Origin: Actinophytocola sp044466355
GTDB lineage: Bacteria; Actinomycetota; Actinomycetes; Mycobacteriales; Pseudonocardiaceae
Direction: 5' to 3'
NCBI RefSeq assembly: GCF_044466355.1
Contig: NZ_JBITMQ010000006.1
Span: forward strand, 186,001-250,000
Length of the DNA: 64,000 nucleotides
The notes under the pieces are model-generated. The model was not told the DNA's origin. It did no database searches and was given only the letters and a program-made list of their open reading frames with translations. Positions within the stretch are counted from its first letter, which is position 1. Each line of letters starts with the position of its first letter. The position numbers were made by a program, and so were the translations under genes. Below, one piece after another: positions 33,338 through 42,527 of the stretch.

Positions 33338-33756
33338 ATGTTCACAATTCTGGGGGCTGTTCTCGTTGCCGCCGGGCTCGTGTTCGCGCCCGCCACGGCC
33401 GGTGCCACCCCGTCGTCCGGGGTGACCGGGACGATCATCGCGCGGAAGACCGTCGGGCAGACCGACTACGTGTTGCGCGAGATCACGATCGCACCCGGCG
33501 GGTACACCGGCTGGCACTCCCCCGACGGGACGCTCTACGCGTACGTCCGCCAGGCACGCTCACCCGCACCATGGCCGACTGCGCCACAACCGAGGTGAGC
33601 CCTGCGGGCAGCACCGTGATCGAGCGCCCCGTGCACGTGCACATCGGGCGGAGCCTCGGGTCGACGCCGGTCGTCCTCGACGTCCTGTACATCCTGCCCA
33701 CTGGTAGCCCGCTGTCCCAGGACGCACCCGACCCCGGGTGTGACGACCAGGGCTGA
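33338..33756 (+). pseudogene. Secreted cupin gene broken by a one-base deletion
   Basis: From ATG 33338 (GGGGAAGGAACG upstream) a signal peptide (LGAVLVAAGLVFAPATAGA) and the first half of a cupin (DYVLREITIAPGGYTGWHS, TLYAYVRQ) are read. The frame then turns to nonsense (ARSPAPWP) and stops at 33596-33598. Adding one base after 33553, as in CAGGGCACG instead of CAGGCACG, restores GTLTRTMADC and the rest of the barrel (VIERPVHVHIGR, VVLDVLYILPTGSPL) to 33756. The repaired product would be about 139 aa. This is either a recent pseudogene or a sequencing error. The function of these exported cupins is unknown. Confidence 0.8.
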
Positions 33757-33808
33757 TCTCAGGGTTCTCCACCATGCGGGACAGCTCCGTGCGGGGGACC
33801 GTGGAGTC

Positions 33809-33994
33809 ATGACCACGTTGACCAGACCTCAGAGCAAGAAGATGATCGCGGGCGTCTGTGCGGGCATCGCGGAGCGGTACGGGTGGCCCGTCGGCCGGGT
33901 GCGGCTCCTGTTCGTGGTGTCCTGCGTCCTGCCGGGCCCGCAGTTCGTCGCCTACCTGATCCTCTGGGCGCTCATGCCCAAACGGGCCTCCTGA
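33809..33994 (+). CDS. PspC-domain small membrane protein
   Basis: A 61-aa protein that is almost entirely a PspC domain: KMIAGVCAGIAERYGWPVGRVRLLFVV followed by a hydrophobic hairpin (GPQFVAYLILWALMPKR). PspC domains belong to phage-shock-type envelope stress systems, but stand-alone copies like this are common in actinobacteria and their role is not established. ATG 33809 follows GTGGAG; the longer frame from 33740 adds residues with no similarity. It is not linked to other psp genes here. Confidence 0.88.
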   Translation: MTTLTRPQSKKMIAGVCAGIAERYGWPVGRVRLLFVVSCVLPGPQFVAYLILWALMPKRAS

Positions 33995-34082
33995 TCAGCC
34001 GTTCGGCCCAACAGCGCCACTGCCGACCGGGCTACCTGGACGAAACTTCCGACCAACCCATTGACGGCGATTTCACACCGCC

Positions 34083-34111
34083 CTAATTTGTCCGGCTAAC
34101 GGACAAATTAG
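34083..34111. promoter_or_regulatory. Perfect 12-bp-arm palindrome, probable ROK operator
   Basis: CTAATTTGTCCG (34083-34094) and its exact complement CGGACAAATTAG (34100-34111) are separated by five bases. The site ends 17 bases before the GTG of the ROK regulator. Its AT-rich outer arms contrast with the surrounding GC. An autoregulatory role is the simplest reading; the 1907-aa protein gene downstream may be a second target. Confidence 0.75.
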
Positions 34112-34128
34112 CGGGGCGGTGCTGCCTT

Positions 34129-35382
34129 GTGAACGCGTCTCGACCAGCCGGGCGCACGACCGGGCGGCAACCTGCCGACCAGGTCACGATGCGCCGTAGC
34201 AACCTGGCGCTCGTGCTCCGCCATGTGCGGGACGCAGGTCCGCGCAGCCGTGCCCGCATCGCGGTCGAGACCGGCCTCAACCGCGGCACGGTGTCGAGCC
34301 TGGTCGCGGAGCTGATCGACCGCGGGCTGGTCCGCGAGGGCGTCGTCGAGCGAGGCGGGTCCGTTGGCCGGCCGGGACAGGCCGTCGAGCTGGACGGGCG
34401 GGGCATCGGCGGCATCGGCGTGGAGATCAACGTCGACTACGTGACCGCGGTCGTGCTGGACCTGACCGACGCCGTCGTGTTCGAGCACCGGGTCGCGCTC
34501 GACGTGCAGGCACTCCCGGCCGACGCCGTGCTGGACGCGGTCACCGAGCTGGCCATCCGCGCACTCGCCGCCTGCGACGAACAGGACATCACGGCCGTCG
34601 GCCTGACGCTCGCCGTTCCCGCGCTCGTCGACACCGACGACGGCGTGGTCGCGTTCGCCCCCAACCTGCACTGGAAGGACGTCGACGCCGTCGGCGGGCT
34701 GCGGCGCAGGCTCGACCGGAAGGGCTTCGCCGTCCAGGTCGACAACGACGCGAACCTCGCCGCGCTCGCCGAGTTCGCCATGGGCAGCCGTGCGGGCACC
34801 GCCGACCTGGTCTACCTCACCGGTGAGACCGGCGTCGGCGGCGGCGTGATGGTCGACGGGCGCCTGCTGCGTGGCGCCGCCGGGTTCTCCGGCGAGATCG
34901 GGCACATGCCGCTCAACCCCGGCGGTGACCTGTGTGGCTGCGGCCGCCGCGGCTGCTGGGAGACCATGGTCGGCCTCGCCGCGCTGCTGCGCATGGCCGC
35001 CACCCCCGACGACCCCGTCTGCGACCCGTCGCTGGACCTCGAGCAGCGCCTGAAGATGCTCTCCGACCGCGCCGGGGCCGGTGACCCGCGCGTTCTCGAC
35101 GCGCTCACGCTGGTCGGCGAGGCGCTGGGGCTCGGCGCGTCGATCCTGGTCAACGTGTTCAACCCGCGGGTGCTGGTGCTCGGCGGGTACTTCGCGAGCC
35201 TCGGCGACCACCTCCTCGGCCCCATGCTGGCCGAGCTGCACGCCCGCGTGATCGCGCCGGACGCGTGCGAGGTCGCGCTCTCCACGCTGGGTTTCACGGC
35301 CGCCGCCCGCGGTGGCGCGCACGTCGCCCTCGAAGCGGTCCTCGACGACCCGACCCTCGTCGCGTTGCGACATACGCCCTGA
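34129..35382 (+). CDS. ROK-family transcriptional regulator (NagC/XylR-like)
   Basis: A 417-aa repressor-type ROK protein. An N-terminal winged helix (SRARIAVETGLNRGTVSSLVAELIDRGLV) precedes a sugar-kinase-like ROK domain: GIGVEINVDYVTAVVLDLTD, DNDANLAALAE, the GETGVGGGVMVDGRLL signature and the zinc-binding GDLCGCGRRGCWE. Such regulators bind a sugar or sugar phosphate and release DNA. The palindrome at 34083 just upstream suggests autoregulation. The adjacent rightward gene for a huge secreted carbohydrate-active protein is the probable regulated target. GTG 34129 is the only start ahead of the HTH with a suitable position. A 10-bp-stem hairpin follows the stop. Confidence 0.9.
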   Translation: MNASRPAGRTTGRQPADQVTMRRSNLALVLRHVRDAGPRSRARIAVETGLNRGTVSSLVAELIDRGLVREGVVERGGSVGRPGQAVELDGRGIGGIGVEINVDYVTAVVLDLTDAVVFEHRVALDVQALPADAVLDAVTELAIRALAACDEQDITAVGLTLAVPALVDTDDGVVAFAPNLHWKDVDAVGGLRRRLDRKGFAVQVDNDANLAALAEFAMGSRAGTADLVYLTGETGVGGGVMVDGRLLRGAAGFSGEIGHMPLNPGGDLCGCGRRGCWETMVGLAALLRMAATPDDPVCDPSLDLEQRLKMLSDRAGAGDPRVLDALTLVGEALGLGASILVNVFNPRVLVLGGYFASLGDHLLGPMLAELHARVIAPDACEVALSTLGFTAAARGGAHVALEAVLDDPTLVALRHTP

Positions 35383-35387
35383 TCGGG

Positions 35388-35423
35388 CCGTGGTGCGAGG
35401 CGTGGCAGCGCCGCGCACCACGG
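35388..35423 (+). terminator. Hairpin after the ROK gene
   Basis: A 10-bp perfect stem (35388-35397 with 35414-35423) and 16-base loop starts six bases past the stop. It is a likely terminator or attenuator between the ROK gene and the next. Confidence 0.55.
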
Positions 35424-35531
35424 CAGGTGCACCACGGACGAAAGGAGGGATACGGAGATCCACACCTGTCGGGGAAGCAACGCCTAGTCACACCCCCGCC
35501 CGATACCGGGCACCTCTTGGGAGGTTAGTAG

Positions 35532-38500
35532 ATGTCCCTGACCAACAGGGCGAGATCGTGGTTACGCAGATCCGGCAGACCGCTGGTGGCGGCCGCGATC
35601 GCCACCGCGGTCGTGACCACCATGGCCTCGGCAACGCAGGCCGAGCCCGCGGCGGCCGCAGCCGACCCGTTGTTCAAGGCCCTGGTCTTCTCCAAGACCA
35701 CCGGCTTCCGCCACGACTCCATCCCGGACGGCATCGCCGCGATCCAGAAGCTGGGACAGGAGCACAACTTCGAGGTGACCGCCACCGAGGACTCCTCGGT
35801 GTTCACCGACGCCAACCTGGCCCAGTACAACGTGGTGATCTTCCTGTCCACCACGGGTGAGCCGGTCGGCGAGACGGCTCAGCAGGAGGCGTTCCAGCGC
35901 TACATCCAGCACGGCGGCGGCTACGTCGGCGTGCACGCCGCGGCCGACACCGGATACGCCTGGGAGTGGTACGGCGGCCTCGTCGGCGCCTACTTCAAGT
36001 CGCACCCGGCGATCCAGCAGGCGACCGTGAAGGTCGAGGACCCGGCGCACCCGTCCACCGAGAGCCTGCCGACGCGCTGGACCCGCACCGACGAGTGGTA
36101 CGACTACCAGACGAACCCGCGGGGCACGGCGCACGTCCTCGCCTCGCTGGACGAGAAGACCTACACCGGCGGGTCGATGGGCTTCGACCACCCGATCACC
36201 TGGTGCCAGGACTACGACGGCGGCCGCTCCTGGTACACCGGCCTCGGGCACACCAAGGAGAGCTTCGTCGAGCCGCAGTTCCTGTCCATGCTGCTCGGCG
36301 GCATCCAGACCGCGGCGGGCGTGGTCCCCTCGGACTGCACCGCGTCGCAGGACACGAGCTTCGAGAAGGTCACGCTCGACGACAACACGTCGAACCCGAT
36401 GATGCTCGACGTCGCCGCCGACGGCCGCGTGTTCTACATCGACCGGCTCGGCGACGTGAAGGCGGTCCAGCCGAACGGGTCGGTCGTCGCCTCGGCGCAC
36501 CTGAACGTGTTCACCGCCAACGAGTCCGGTCTGCTCGGCGTCGCACTGGACCCGGACTTCGCGACCAACAACTGGATCTACCTCTACCACTCGCCGGCCT
36601 CCGGCGGGGACGTCGACCGGCTGTCGCGGTACGCCGTGAAGCCGGACTCCACACTGGACATGGCGTCGGAGAAGATCGTCCTCGACGTGCCGGTCCAGCG
36701 GTCGCAGTGCTGTCACCACGGTGGCGGCATGGTCTTCGACCACGAGACCGGCGACCTGTGGCTCGCGCTCGGCGACAACACCAACCCGTTCGCCTCCGAC
36801 GGCTACACGCCGATCGACGAGCGCGCGGGCCGGTCCGAGTGGGACGCGCAGGGCACCTCGGGCAACACCAACGACCTGCGCGGCAAGGTGCTCCGGATCC
36901 ACCCGGAGGACGACGGCACGTACACGATCCCGGCGGGCAACCTGTTCGCGCCGGGTACGGAGAAGACGAAGCCCGAGATCTACGCGATGGGCTTCCGCAA
37001 CCCGTTCCGCGTCGGCATCGACCCGAAGACCCACAAGCTGATGGTCGCCAACTACGGGCCGGACGCGGGCAACCCGAACCCCAGCAGGGGCCCGGAGAAC
37101 ACGGTCGAGTGGGACATCCTGAACGAGCCGGGCAACTACGGCTGGCCGTACTGCATCGGCGACAACGTCCCGTACAACGACTTCGACTTCGCCACCAGCA
37201 CGTCGGGCGCGAAGTTCGACTGCGCCAACCCGGTGAACAACTCGCCGAACAACACCGGGCTGACCAACCTGCCGCCGTCGATCGCGGCGACGGTCGACTA
37301 CCACTACGCGGCCAACCCCGCGTTCCCCGAGCTGGGTGGCGGCGGCGCGCCGATGGCCGGCCCGGTGTACCGCTACGACGAGGCGCTCGCCTCGGACCGC
37401 AAGTGGCCCGCGTACTGGGACGGCAAGGCGATCTTCGCCGAGTGGAACCAGAACAAGCTGTACTCGTTCCAGCTGAACGAGGACGGCAGCGAGCTGACGG
37501 ACATCAACCAGATCCTGAAGACGTTCACGATGCTCAAGCCGATGGACATGAAGTTCGGTCCGGACGGCGCGCTGTACATGATCGAGTGGGGTTCCGGCTT
37601 CGGCGGCGACAACGCCGACTCCGGCATCTACCGCATCGACTACGTGCAGGGCAACCGGGCGCCGATCGCGCGAGCGCAGGCGGACACGACGTCCGGCATC
37701 GCCCCGCTGGCGGTGAACTTCTCCAGCGACGGGTCGCTCGACCCGGACGGCACGCCGGTCACGTTCGCGTGGGACTTCACCGGTGACGGCACCACGGACT
37801 CGACTGCCGCCAACCCGTCGTACACCTACACGGCCAACGGGAACTTCAGCGCCACGCTGACGGTGACCGACGCCGACGGGCGCACGGCGACGGCGAACGT
37901 GCCGATCGTGGTGGGCAACACGGCCCCGACCGTGCGGCTCAACCTGCCGCCGGACGGCGGGTTCTTCGACTGGGGCGACCAGGTGAAGTTCTCCATCACG
38001 GTCACCGACCCCGAAGAGGGCACGATCAACTGCGACGACGTCCAGCTGCAGTCGATCCTGGGGCACGACACACACGGCCACCCGCTCGACCAGTACACCG
38101 GGTGCGACGGGACCGTGCAGACCACGCTGTCGTCCGGGCACTCGGACAGCGACAACGTGTTCGCCGTGTTCGAGGCCAGCTACACCGACAACGGTGGCGC
38201 CGGCGGCTCCTCGCCGCTGACCGGGCGGGCCGAGGCCATCCTCCAGCCGAAGCACAAGCAGGCCGAGTTCTTCACCGCCACCGGCCGCACGGCCGACGGC
38301 GCGGGCACCGGTGACCCCGGCGTCCAGGTGGAGACCACCGGCGACACGCAGGGCGGCTTCCGCAACATCGGGTTCATCGAGGACGGCGACTGGTGGTCGT
38401 TCGACCCCGCGAACCTGTCCGCTGTGGACTCGATCGGGTTCCGGGTGGCGTCCAACGGTGGTGGCGGCACCATCGAGGTGCGGTCCGGTAGTACGACCGG

Positions 38501-41255
38501 CACGCTCGTGGGTTCGGTCGCGGTGCCGGTGACGGGTGACTGGCAGAGCTACACGAACGTGACGCTCCAGCTCGACAACCCGCCGACGGAGTCCGCGCCG
38601 CTCTACATGATCGCGCGCAGGCCGTCCGGTTCCACCAACACCGGTGGCCTGTTCAACGTCAACTGGGTCGACTTCAACGGCAAGGGTGTCACCGACAACC
38701 AGCGCCCGGTGGTCACCGCGACGGCCACGCCGACCCGTGGCACGGCACCGCTGACGGTGGCGTTCCACTCGGAGGCCACGGACGCCGAGGGCGACAACCC
38801 CCTGACGTACCGGTGGAACTTCGGCAACGGCACGACGGCCGCCACGCCGGACGCGTCGTACACCTACACCACACCGGGCAACTACGCGGCGTCGGTCACC
38901 GTGACCGACTCGCGCGGTGCCGCGACGACCGAGCACGTCGACATCACCGTCGACAGCCCGAGCGTCACGTGCCTCACGGGCAAGTCCGACGACTTCCTCG
39001 GCACGTCGCTCGACTCGGGCCGGTGGAGCGTGGTGCGGCAGAACCAGGACCTCGCGGTCCGCGACGGCGCGCTGCACATCCCGACGTCCAACACCGACAT
39101 CTACGGCACGGACAACAGCAACCCGACGCCGAACCTGGTCCTGCAGCCCGCACCGAGCGGGGCGTGGCAGGCCACGACGAAGGTGTCGCTGACCGCGCGG
39201 GACGCCTACCAGCAGGCGGGTCTGATCCTCTACGGCGACGACGACAACTACGCGAAGATGGTGCTGGAGGGCCGCGGCACGAACGACGCCAACGCCCGGA
39301 TCTTCCAGTTCATCCGCGAGGAGAACGGCGTCCCGAACGAGGTCGCCGAGTCCAACACGCCGAACCTCGGCGCGGGCTACCCGGACACCGTGTACGTGCG
39401 GCTGGCGAGTGACGGCACCCGCCTCACCGCGTCGTACTCGGCCGATGGCCTGTCGTGGACGAACATGCCGGAGACGGACAAGCTGATCGCGGGCATCACG
39501 AACCCGCGCATCGGCCTGGTGTCGCTGTCCGGGACGGGTACCCGCCCGGTCATCGACGCCGCGTTCGACTGGTTCCAGCTGCTGCCGGACGACACCGCCA
39601 CCGCGGCCACGCCGAACGACGAGTTCGACGGGTCCGCTCTGGACGGTTGCCGGTGGACCACGGTGATCCGGCCGGACGCCACGATGACCAGGGTGACCGG
39701 TGGCAACCTGGAGATCGACACCAGCCCCGGTGACATCTACGGCGGCGACAACACCGGCCCGAAGAACTTCACCCTGCAGACCCCGCCCGCCGGGGACTGG
39801 ACGGTGGAGACGAAGGTCGACGCCAGCGCGCTCAGCCAGTCCTACCAGCAGGGCGGCCTGATCGTGTACACCGACGACGCGAACTACGTGAAGCTGGACG
39901 TCGTGGCCGACAGCGCCACGGCCAAGCGGATCGAGCTGCGCAGCGAGATCGGTGACGCGGTGCAGGACCCGCAGCCGTCGGTGAACAACCTGACGCAGGG
40001 TGTCTGGTACCTGCGCCTGGCCAAGAGCGGGAACACCTACCAGGGTTCCTACTCGGCCGACGGTGTCACGTGGACCGACATGGCCCAGACGGTCACCAAC
40101 GCGGCCGTGGCGAACGGGAAGGTCGGGCTGTTCGCCTTCGGCACCAGCGCGACCCAGCTGGTGACGGCGAAGTTCGACTACTTCCACGCGTCGTGGGCGC
40201 AGCAGGCCGACGAGACCGCACCGGAGACCACCGCGACCACGAACCCGGCGGCGCCGGGCGCGAGCGGCTGGTACACCGGACCGGTCACGGTCACGCTGGC
40301 GGCCACCGACGAGGGCAGCGGCGTCGACCGCACCGAGTACACAGTGGATGGTGGGGCCTGGACCCCGTACACCGCGCCGTTCGTGGTGAGCGGGGACAAG
40401 GACCACGCCGTCCAGTACCGGTCGGTGGACGTGGCGGGCAACGTCGAGGAGGCCGGGACCCTCGCGGTCAAGGTCGACGCGACCGCGCCGCTCACGACCG
40501 CGCAGTTCGCGCCACCCAACGACAACGGGTGGAACAACGGCGGGGTGCCGGTGACGCTGGCGGCCACGGACGCGGCGTCCGGCGTGGTGAGTACCGAGTA
40601 CTCGCTCGACGGCGGCCCGTGGACGGCGTACACGCAGCCGGTCGACGTGTCCGGGGACGGCACCCACGAGGTGGCGTACCGGTCGAAGGACGCGGCGGGC
40701 AACACCGAGACCGAGAAGGCGGCCACGATCAAGATCGACGGCACCACGCCGACGGTCCTGATCTCCGGCATCGCCGACCGGCAGGTCTACGGCGACAGCC
40801 AGGACCTGCGGATCAGCTGGCAGGCCGTGGACTCGACGTCCGGGGTCAGGACGCTGACCGGTGTGCTCGACGGTGACGCGTTCTCCTCCGGCGCGCTGCT
40901 GCCGCTGTACACGCTGCCACTCGGCACGCACACGCTGACCGTCACGGCCACCGACGGCGCGGGCAACCGCACCGCCCAGACGGTGACGTTCGGCGTCGGC
41001 ACCTCCACCCGCGACATCTCGAACCTGATCGACCGGTTCAAGGCGGTGGGTTGGCTCAACCAGGCCACCCAGAAGTCGCTGCAGGAGAAGCTGACCAAGG
41101 CGCGGCAGGCCGAGGCGAAGGGCAAGGACGCCAAGGCGGTCACGCTGCTGCGCGAGTTCCGGATCCTCGCGACCGACCCGGCGAAGGTCACGGTCGCGGA
41201 GGTGCGGGAGGTGCTGGCCAGGGACACCGACGACGTGATCGCCCGGCTGAGTTGA
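35532..41255 (+). CDS. Giant secreted ThuA / PQQ-sugar-dehydrogenase-like multidomain protein
   Basis: A 1907-aa exported protein. After the signal (about 1-43) come a ThuA-like domain (about 44-270, FSKTTGFRHDSIPDGI and HAAADTGYAWEWYGGLVG) and a six-blade GSDH/PQQ-glucose-dehydrogenase-like propeller (about 285-710; SGLLGVALDPDF, CCHHGGGMVFD, GFRNPFRVGIDP). A PKD (about 715-795), a CBM6 (about 910-1055, FIEDGDWWSF) and a second PKD (about 1060-1140) follow. Two DUF1349/concanavalin-like modules (about 1145-1560), two Ig-like repeats with VDRTEYTVDGG and VSTEYSLDGG (about 1570-1720), another beta module and a C-terminal helical FIMAH-like tail complete it. The likely role is oxidation or modification of a polysaccharide-derived sugar outside the cell. 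GGGAGG precedes ATG 35532. It lies directly behind a ROK regulator. Confidence 0.88.
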   Translation: MSLTNRARSWLRRSGRPLVAAAIATAVVTTMASATQAEPAAAAADPLFKALVFSKTTGFRHDSIPDGIAAIQKLGQEHNFEVTATEDSSVFTDANLAQYNVVIFLSTTGEPVGETAQQEAFQRYIQHGGGYVGVHAAADTGYAWEWYGGLVGAYFKSHPAIQQATVKVEDPAHPSTESLPTRWTRTDEWYDYQTNPRGTAHVLASLDEKTYTGGSMGFDHPITWCQDYDGGRSWYTGLGHTKESFVEPQFLSMLLGGIQTAAGVVPSDCTASQDTSFEKVTLDDNTSNPMMLDVAADGRVFYIDRLGDVKAVQPNGSVVASAHLNVFTANESGLLGVALDPDFATNNWIYLYHSPASGGDVDRLSRYAVKPDSTLDMASEKIVLDVPVQRSQCCHHGGGMVFDHETGDLWLALGDNTNPFASDGYTPIDERAGRSEWDAQGTSGNTNDLRGKVLRIHPEDDGTYTIPAGNLFAPGTEKTKPEIYAMGFRNPFRVGIDPKTHKLMVANYGPDAGNPNPSRGPENTVEWDILNEPGNYGWPYCIGDNVPYNDFDFATSTSGAKFDCANPVNNSPNNTGLTNLPPSIAATVDYHYAANPAFPELGGGGAPMAGPVYRYDEALASDRKWPAYWDGKAIFAEWNQNKLYSFQLNEDGSELTDINQILKTFTMLKPMDMKFGPDGALYMIEWGSGFGGDNADSGIYRIDYVQGNRAPIARAQADTTSGIAPLAVNFSSDGSLDPDGTPVTFAWDFTGDGTTDSTAANPSYTYTANGNFSATLTVTDADGRTATANVPIVVGNTAPTVRLNLPPDGGFFDWGDQVKFSITVTDPEEGTINCDDVQLQSILGHDTHGHPLDQYTGCDGTVQTTLSSGHSDSDNVFAVFEASYTDNGGAGGSSPLTGRAEAILQPKHKQAEFFTATGRTADGAGTGDPGVQVETTGDTQGGFRNIGFIEDGDWWSFDPANLSAVDSIGFRVASNGGGGTIEVRSGSTTGTLVGSVAVPVTGDWQSYTNVTLQLDNPPTESAPLYMIARRPSGSTNTGGLFNVNWVDFNGKGVTDNQRPVVTATATPTRGTAPLTVAFHSEATDAEGDNPLTYRWNFGNGTTAATPDASYTYTTPGNYAASVTVTDSRGAATTEHVDITVDSPSVTCLTGKSDDFLGTSLDSGRWSVVRQNQDLAVRDGALHIPTSNTDIYGTDNSNPTPNLVLQPAPSGAWQATTKVSLTARDAYQQAGLILYGDDDNYAKMVLEGRGTNDANARIFQFIREENGVPNEVAESNTPNLGAGYPDTVYVRLASDGTRLTASYSADGLSWTNMPETDKLIAGITNPRIGLVSLSGTGTRPVIDAAFDWFQLLPDDTATAATPNDEFDGSALDGCRWTTVIRPDATMTRVTGGNLEIDTSPGDIYGGDNTGPKNFTLQTPPAGDWTVETKVDASALSQSYQQGGLIVYTDDANYVKLDVVADSATAKRIELRSEIGDAVQDPQPSVNNLTQGVWYLRLAKSGNTYQGSYSADGVTWTDMAQTVTNAAVANGKVGLFAFGTSATQLVTAKFDYFHASWAQQADETAPETTATTNPAAPGASGWYTGPVTVTLAATDEGSGVDRTEYTVDGGAWTPYTAPFVVSGDKDHAVQYRSVDVAGNVEEAGTLAVKVDATAPLTTAQFAPPNDNGWNNGGVPVTLAATDAASGVVSTEYSLDGGPWTAYTQPVDVSGDGTHEVAYRSKDAAGNTETEKAATIKIDGTTPTVLISGIADRQVYGDSQDLRISWQAVDSTSGVRTLTGVLDGDAFSSGALLPLYTLPLGTHTLTVTATDGAGNRTAQTVTFGVGTSTRDISNLIDRFKAVGWLNQATQKSLQEKLTKARQAEAKGKDAKAVTLLREFRILATDPAKVTVAEVREVLARDTDDVIARLS

Positions 41256-41260
41256 CGGAC

Positions 41261-41296
41261 GCGGGGTGCCCCGGGTTTCCGTTCGGGGCACCCCGC
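41261..41296 (+). terminator. Terminator after the giant protein gene
   Basis: A 13-bp perfect stem (41261-41273 with 41284-41296) with a ten-base loop starts six bases after the stop at 41255. Its right arm ends nine bases before the ribosome site of the 41315 gene, so it may act as a partial terminator. Confidence 0.75.
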
Positions 41297-41314
41297 ACTT
41301 CCCCAGGAGGATGC

Positions 41315-41956
41315 ATGAGTCCCCGCACCACGGCGCCCGCCCGGCGCCGCACCCGGTCCTTCCGCCTCGGCGAACAGCAGGAGGAGACGCCGCTGTGGCG
41401 TCGTGTCCTGCCCGCCGTGCTGGCGTTCGTCGTGGGCGCCGTGGTGTTCGGGGTCGGCGGCTACCTGGTCGGCCGCCCGAGTGAGGAAGCACAGATGGCG
41501 TCGGACATCCGCGCGGCGGACGCCGCCCGCGACAAGGTGCAGATCAAGGAGCTGACCGAGCTGGCCCGCGAGACCAAGGACGACCTGGCACCCGTCGTGG
41601 CGGGGCTCGCGGCACACACCGGGGACGGGGCCGCCTGGCAGCGGACCGTCGACGCTGCCGCCAGGTCCTTCGACGACCCGCCGTCCGGCGCCACCGCGAC
41701 GAACGTCGCCCGCGGCACGCTCACCACCGCGATCGACCAGCTCGCCCTCGCCGTCACCGCCCACCAGAAGGGCGACCACGACCTGGCGACCAGGCAGCGG
41801 GACCTGGCGGTGACCACGTGGTCGGTCGGCGCGACCCAGCTCGACCAGATCAACGTGGACGCGGGCTACGGCCACCAGCACGTGTACCTGCAGTCCGAAC
41901 CGGGTGGGGAAGCCTTCACGCCGGACGGCGAACCGGAAGGACATGGACACAAATGA
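41315..41956 (+). CDS. Membrane-anchored protein with histidine-rich tail
   Basis: A 213-aa protein of no recognised family. A basic Arg/Thr-rich N-terminus precedes a membrane helix (about 31-52, VLPAVLAFVVGAVVFGVGGYLVG). An extracytoplasmic helical part (about 58-175) follows. The tail is rich in His and Gly (GYGHQHVYL and final GHGHK), which could bind metal. The helical part, with IKELTELARETKDD and IDQLALAVTAHQKGDHDLA, has the look of a four-helix bundle similar to DUF305-like or cytochrome-like bundles without haem motifs. ATG 41315 follows AGGAGG at four bases. Its stop overlaps the next start as ATGA, so the two are translated together. Confidence 0.65.
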   Translation: MSPRTTAPARRRTRSFRLGEQQEETPLWRRVLPAVLAFVVGAVVFGVGGYLVGRPSEEAQMASDIRAADAARDKVQIKELTELARETKDDLAPVVAGLAAHTGDGAAWQRTVDAAARSFDDPPSGATATNVARGTLTTAIDQLALAVTAHQKGDHDLATRQRDLAVTTWSVGATQLDQINVDAGYGHQHVYLQSEPGGEAFTPDGEPEGHGHK

Positions 41957-42462
41957 TCCGCAGACTCGTGGTCGTCGCGGCCACTCTGCTCGCGGCGGTG
42001 CTGCTCGGCGCCACCCCGGCATGGGCCCACGGCGGGCCCATCCAGCTCGACGTCCGCGGCGACGGGGGGCAGGGCGTCACGGCGTCGGTCACGTACGTCA
42101 AGGACGGCCACGCCGTGCCGGGCGAGGTGCGGATGACGTACACGGCGGTCTCGTCCACGGACGGCACGGTCGTCGGACCGGTGGCCATGCGGGCCGCCGC
42201 GGAGGGGCAGGCGTTCTACCAGGCGCAGGAGCCGCTCCCGCTGGGCGAGTGGACGGTGACGGTCACCGCCACCCACCCGTCCGCGGCGACGAAGACCATC
42301 ACCGTGAAGTCGGCGGAACTGCCCCAGCCTGCCGCGGCGAGCACCCCGGCACCGAGCGGCACCTCCACCGTGACGCTCGTCGTGGTGCCGGTCGCGGTGG
42401 CCGTCGTGGCCCTCGCGGTCACGTTCTACCTGCGCAGACGGCGGTTGGCGCGGGTCGGCTGA
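41953..42462 (+). CDS. Exported Ig-fold protein with C-terminal membrane anchor (CopC/YtkA-like)
   Basis: A 169-aa protein. A Sec signal ends at AWA-HGGP, so the mature chain starts with histidine. A single beta-sandwich domain (about 27-110, with QLDVRGDGGQGVTASVTYV and GEWTVTVTATHPS), a Ser/Pro/Thr stalk and a C-terminal helix (VTLVVVPVAVAVVALAVTFYL) with an RRRR stop-transfer follow. The N-terminal His after the signal and the fold recall CopC/YtkA-type copper-handling proteins, but the full copper-ligand set is not evident. It is co-translated with the His-rich 41315 gene, which supports a joint metal or envelope role by inference only. Confidence 0.6.
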   Translation: MIRRLVVVAATLLAAVLLGATPAWAHGGPIQLDVRGDGGQGVTASVTYVKDGHAVPGEVRMTYTAVSSTDGTVVGPVAMRAAAEGQAFYQAQEPLPLGEWTVTVTATHPSAATKTITVKSAELPQPAAASTPAPSGTSTVTLVVVPVAVAVVALAVTFYLRRRRLARVG

Positions 42463-42527
42463 GCCCTCGTCAACACGGGGTGGCCGCGTGATGCGATCCT
42501 GGATGGCGTGCGTCACGTGGATGGCTT

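Noticed and set aside
35425..35525. Possible riboswitch ahead of the giant secreted protein
   Set aside because: The leader has small GC repeats, but I could not match it to any known riboswitch consensus.
37500..41000. Internal tandem repeats as recombination hot spots
   Set aside because: The DUF1349 and Ig-like repeats are protein-level duplications; the DNA copies have diverged and show no long identical stretches by eye.
35562..41492. Minus-strand open frame of 1976 codons
   Set aside because: It is the antisense shadow of the ThuA/propeller gene, caused by GC bias at third positions. It has Arg/Val/His-rich composition, no domains and no ribosome site.
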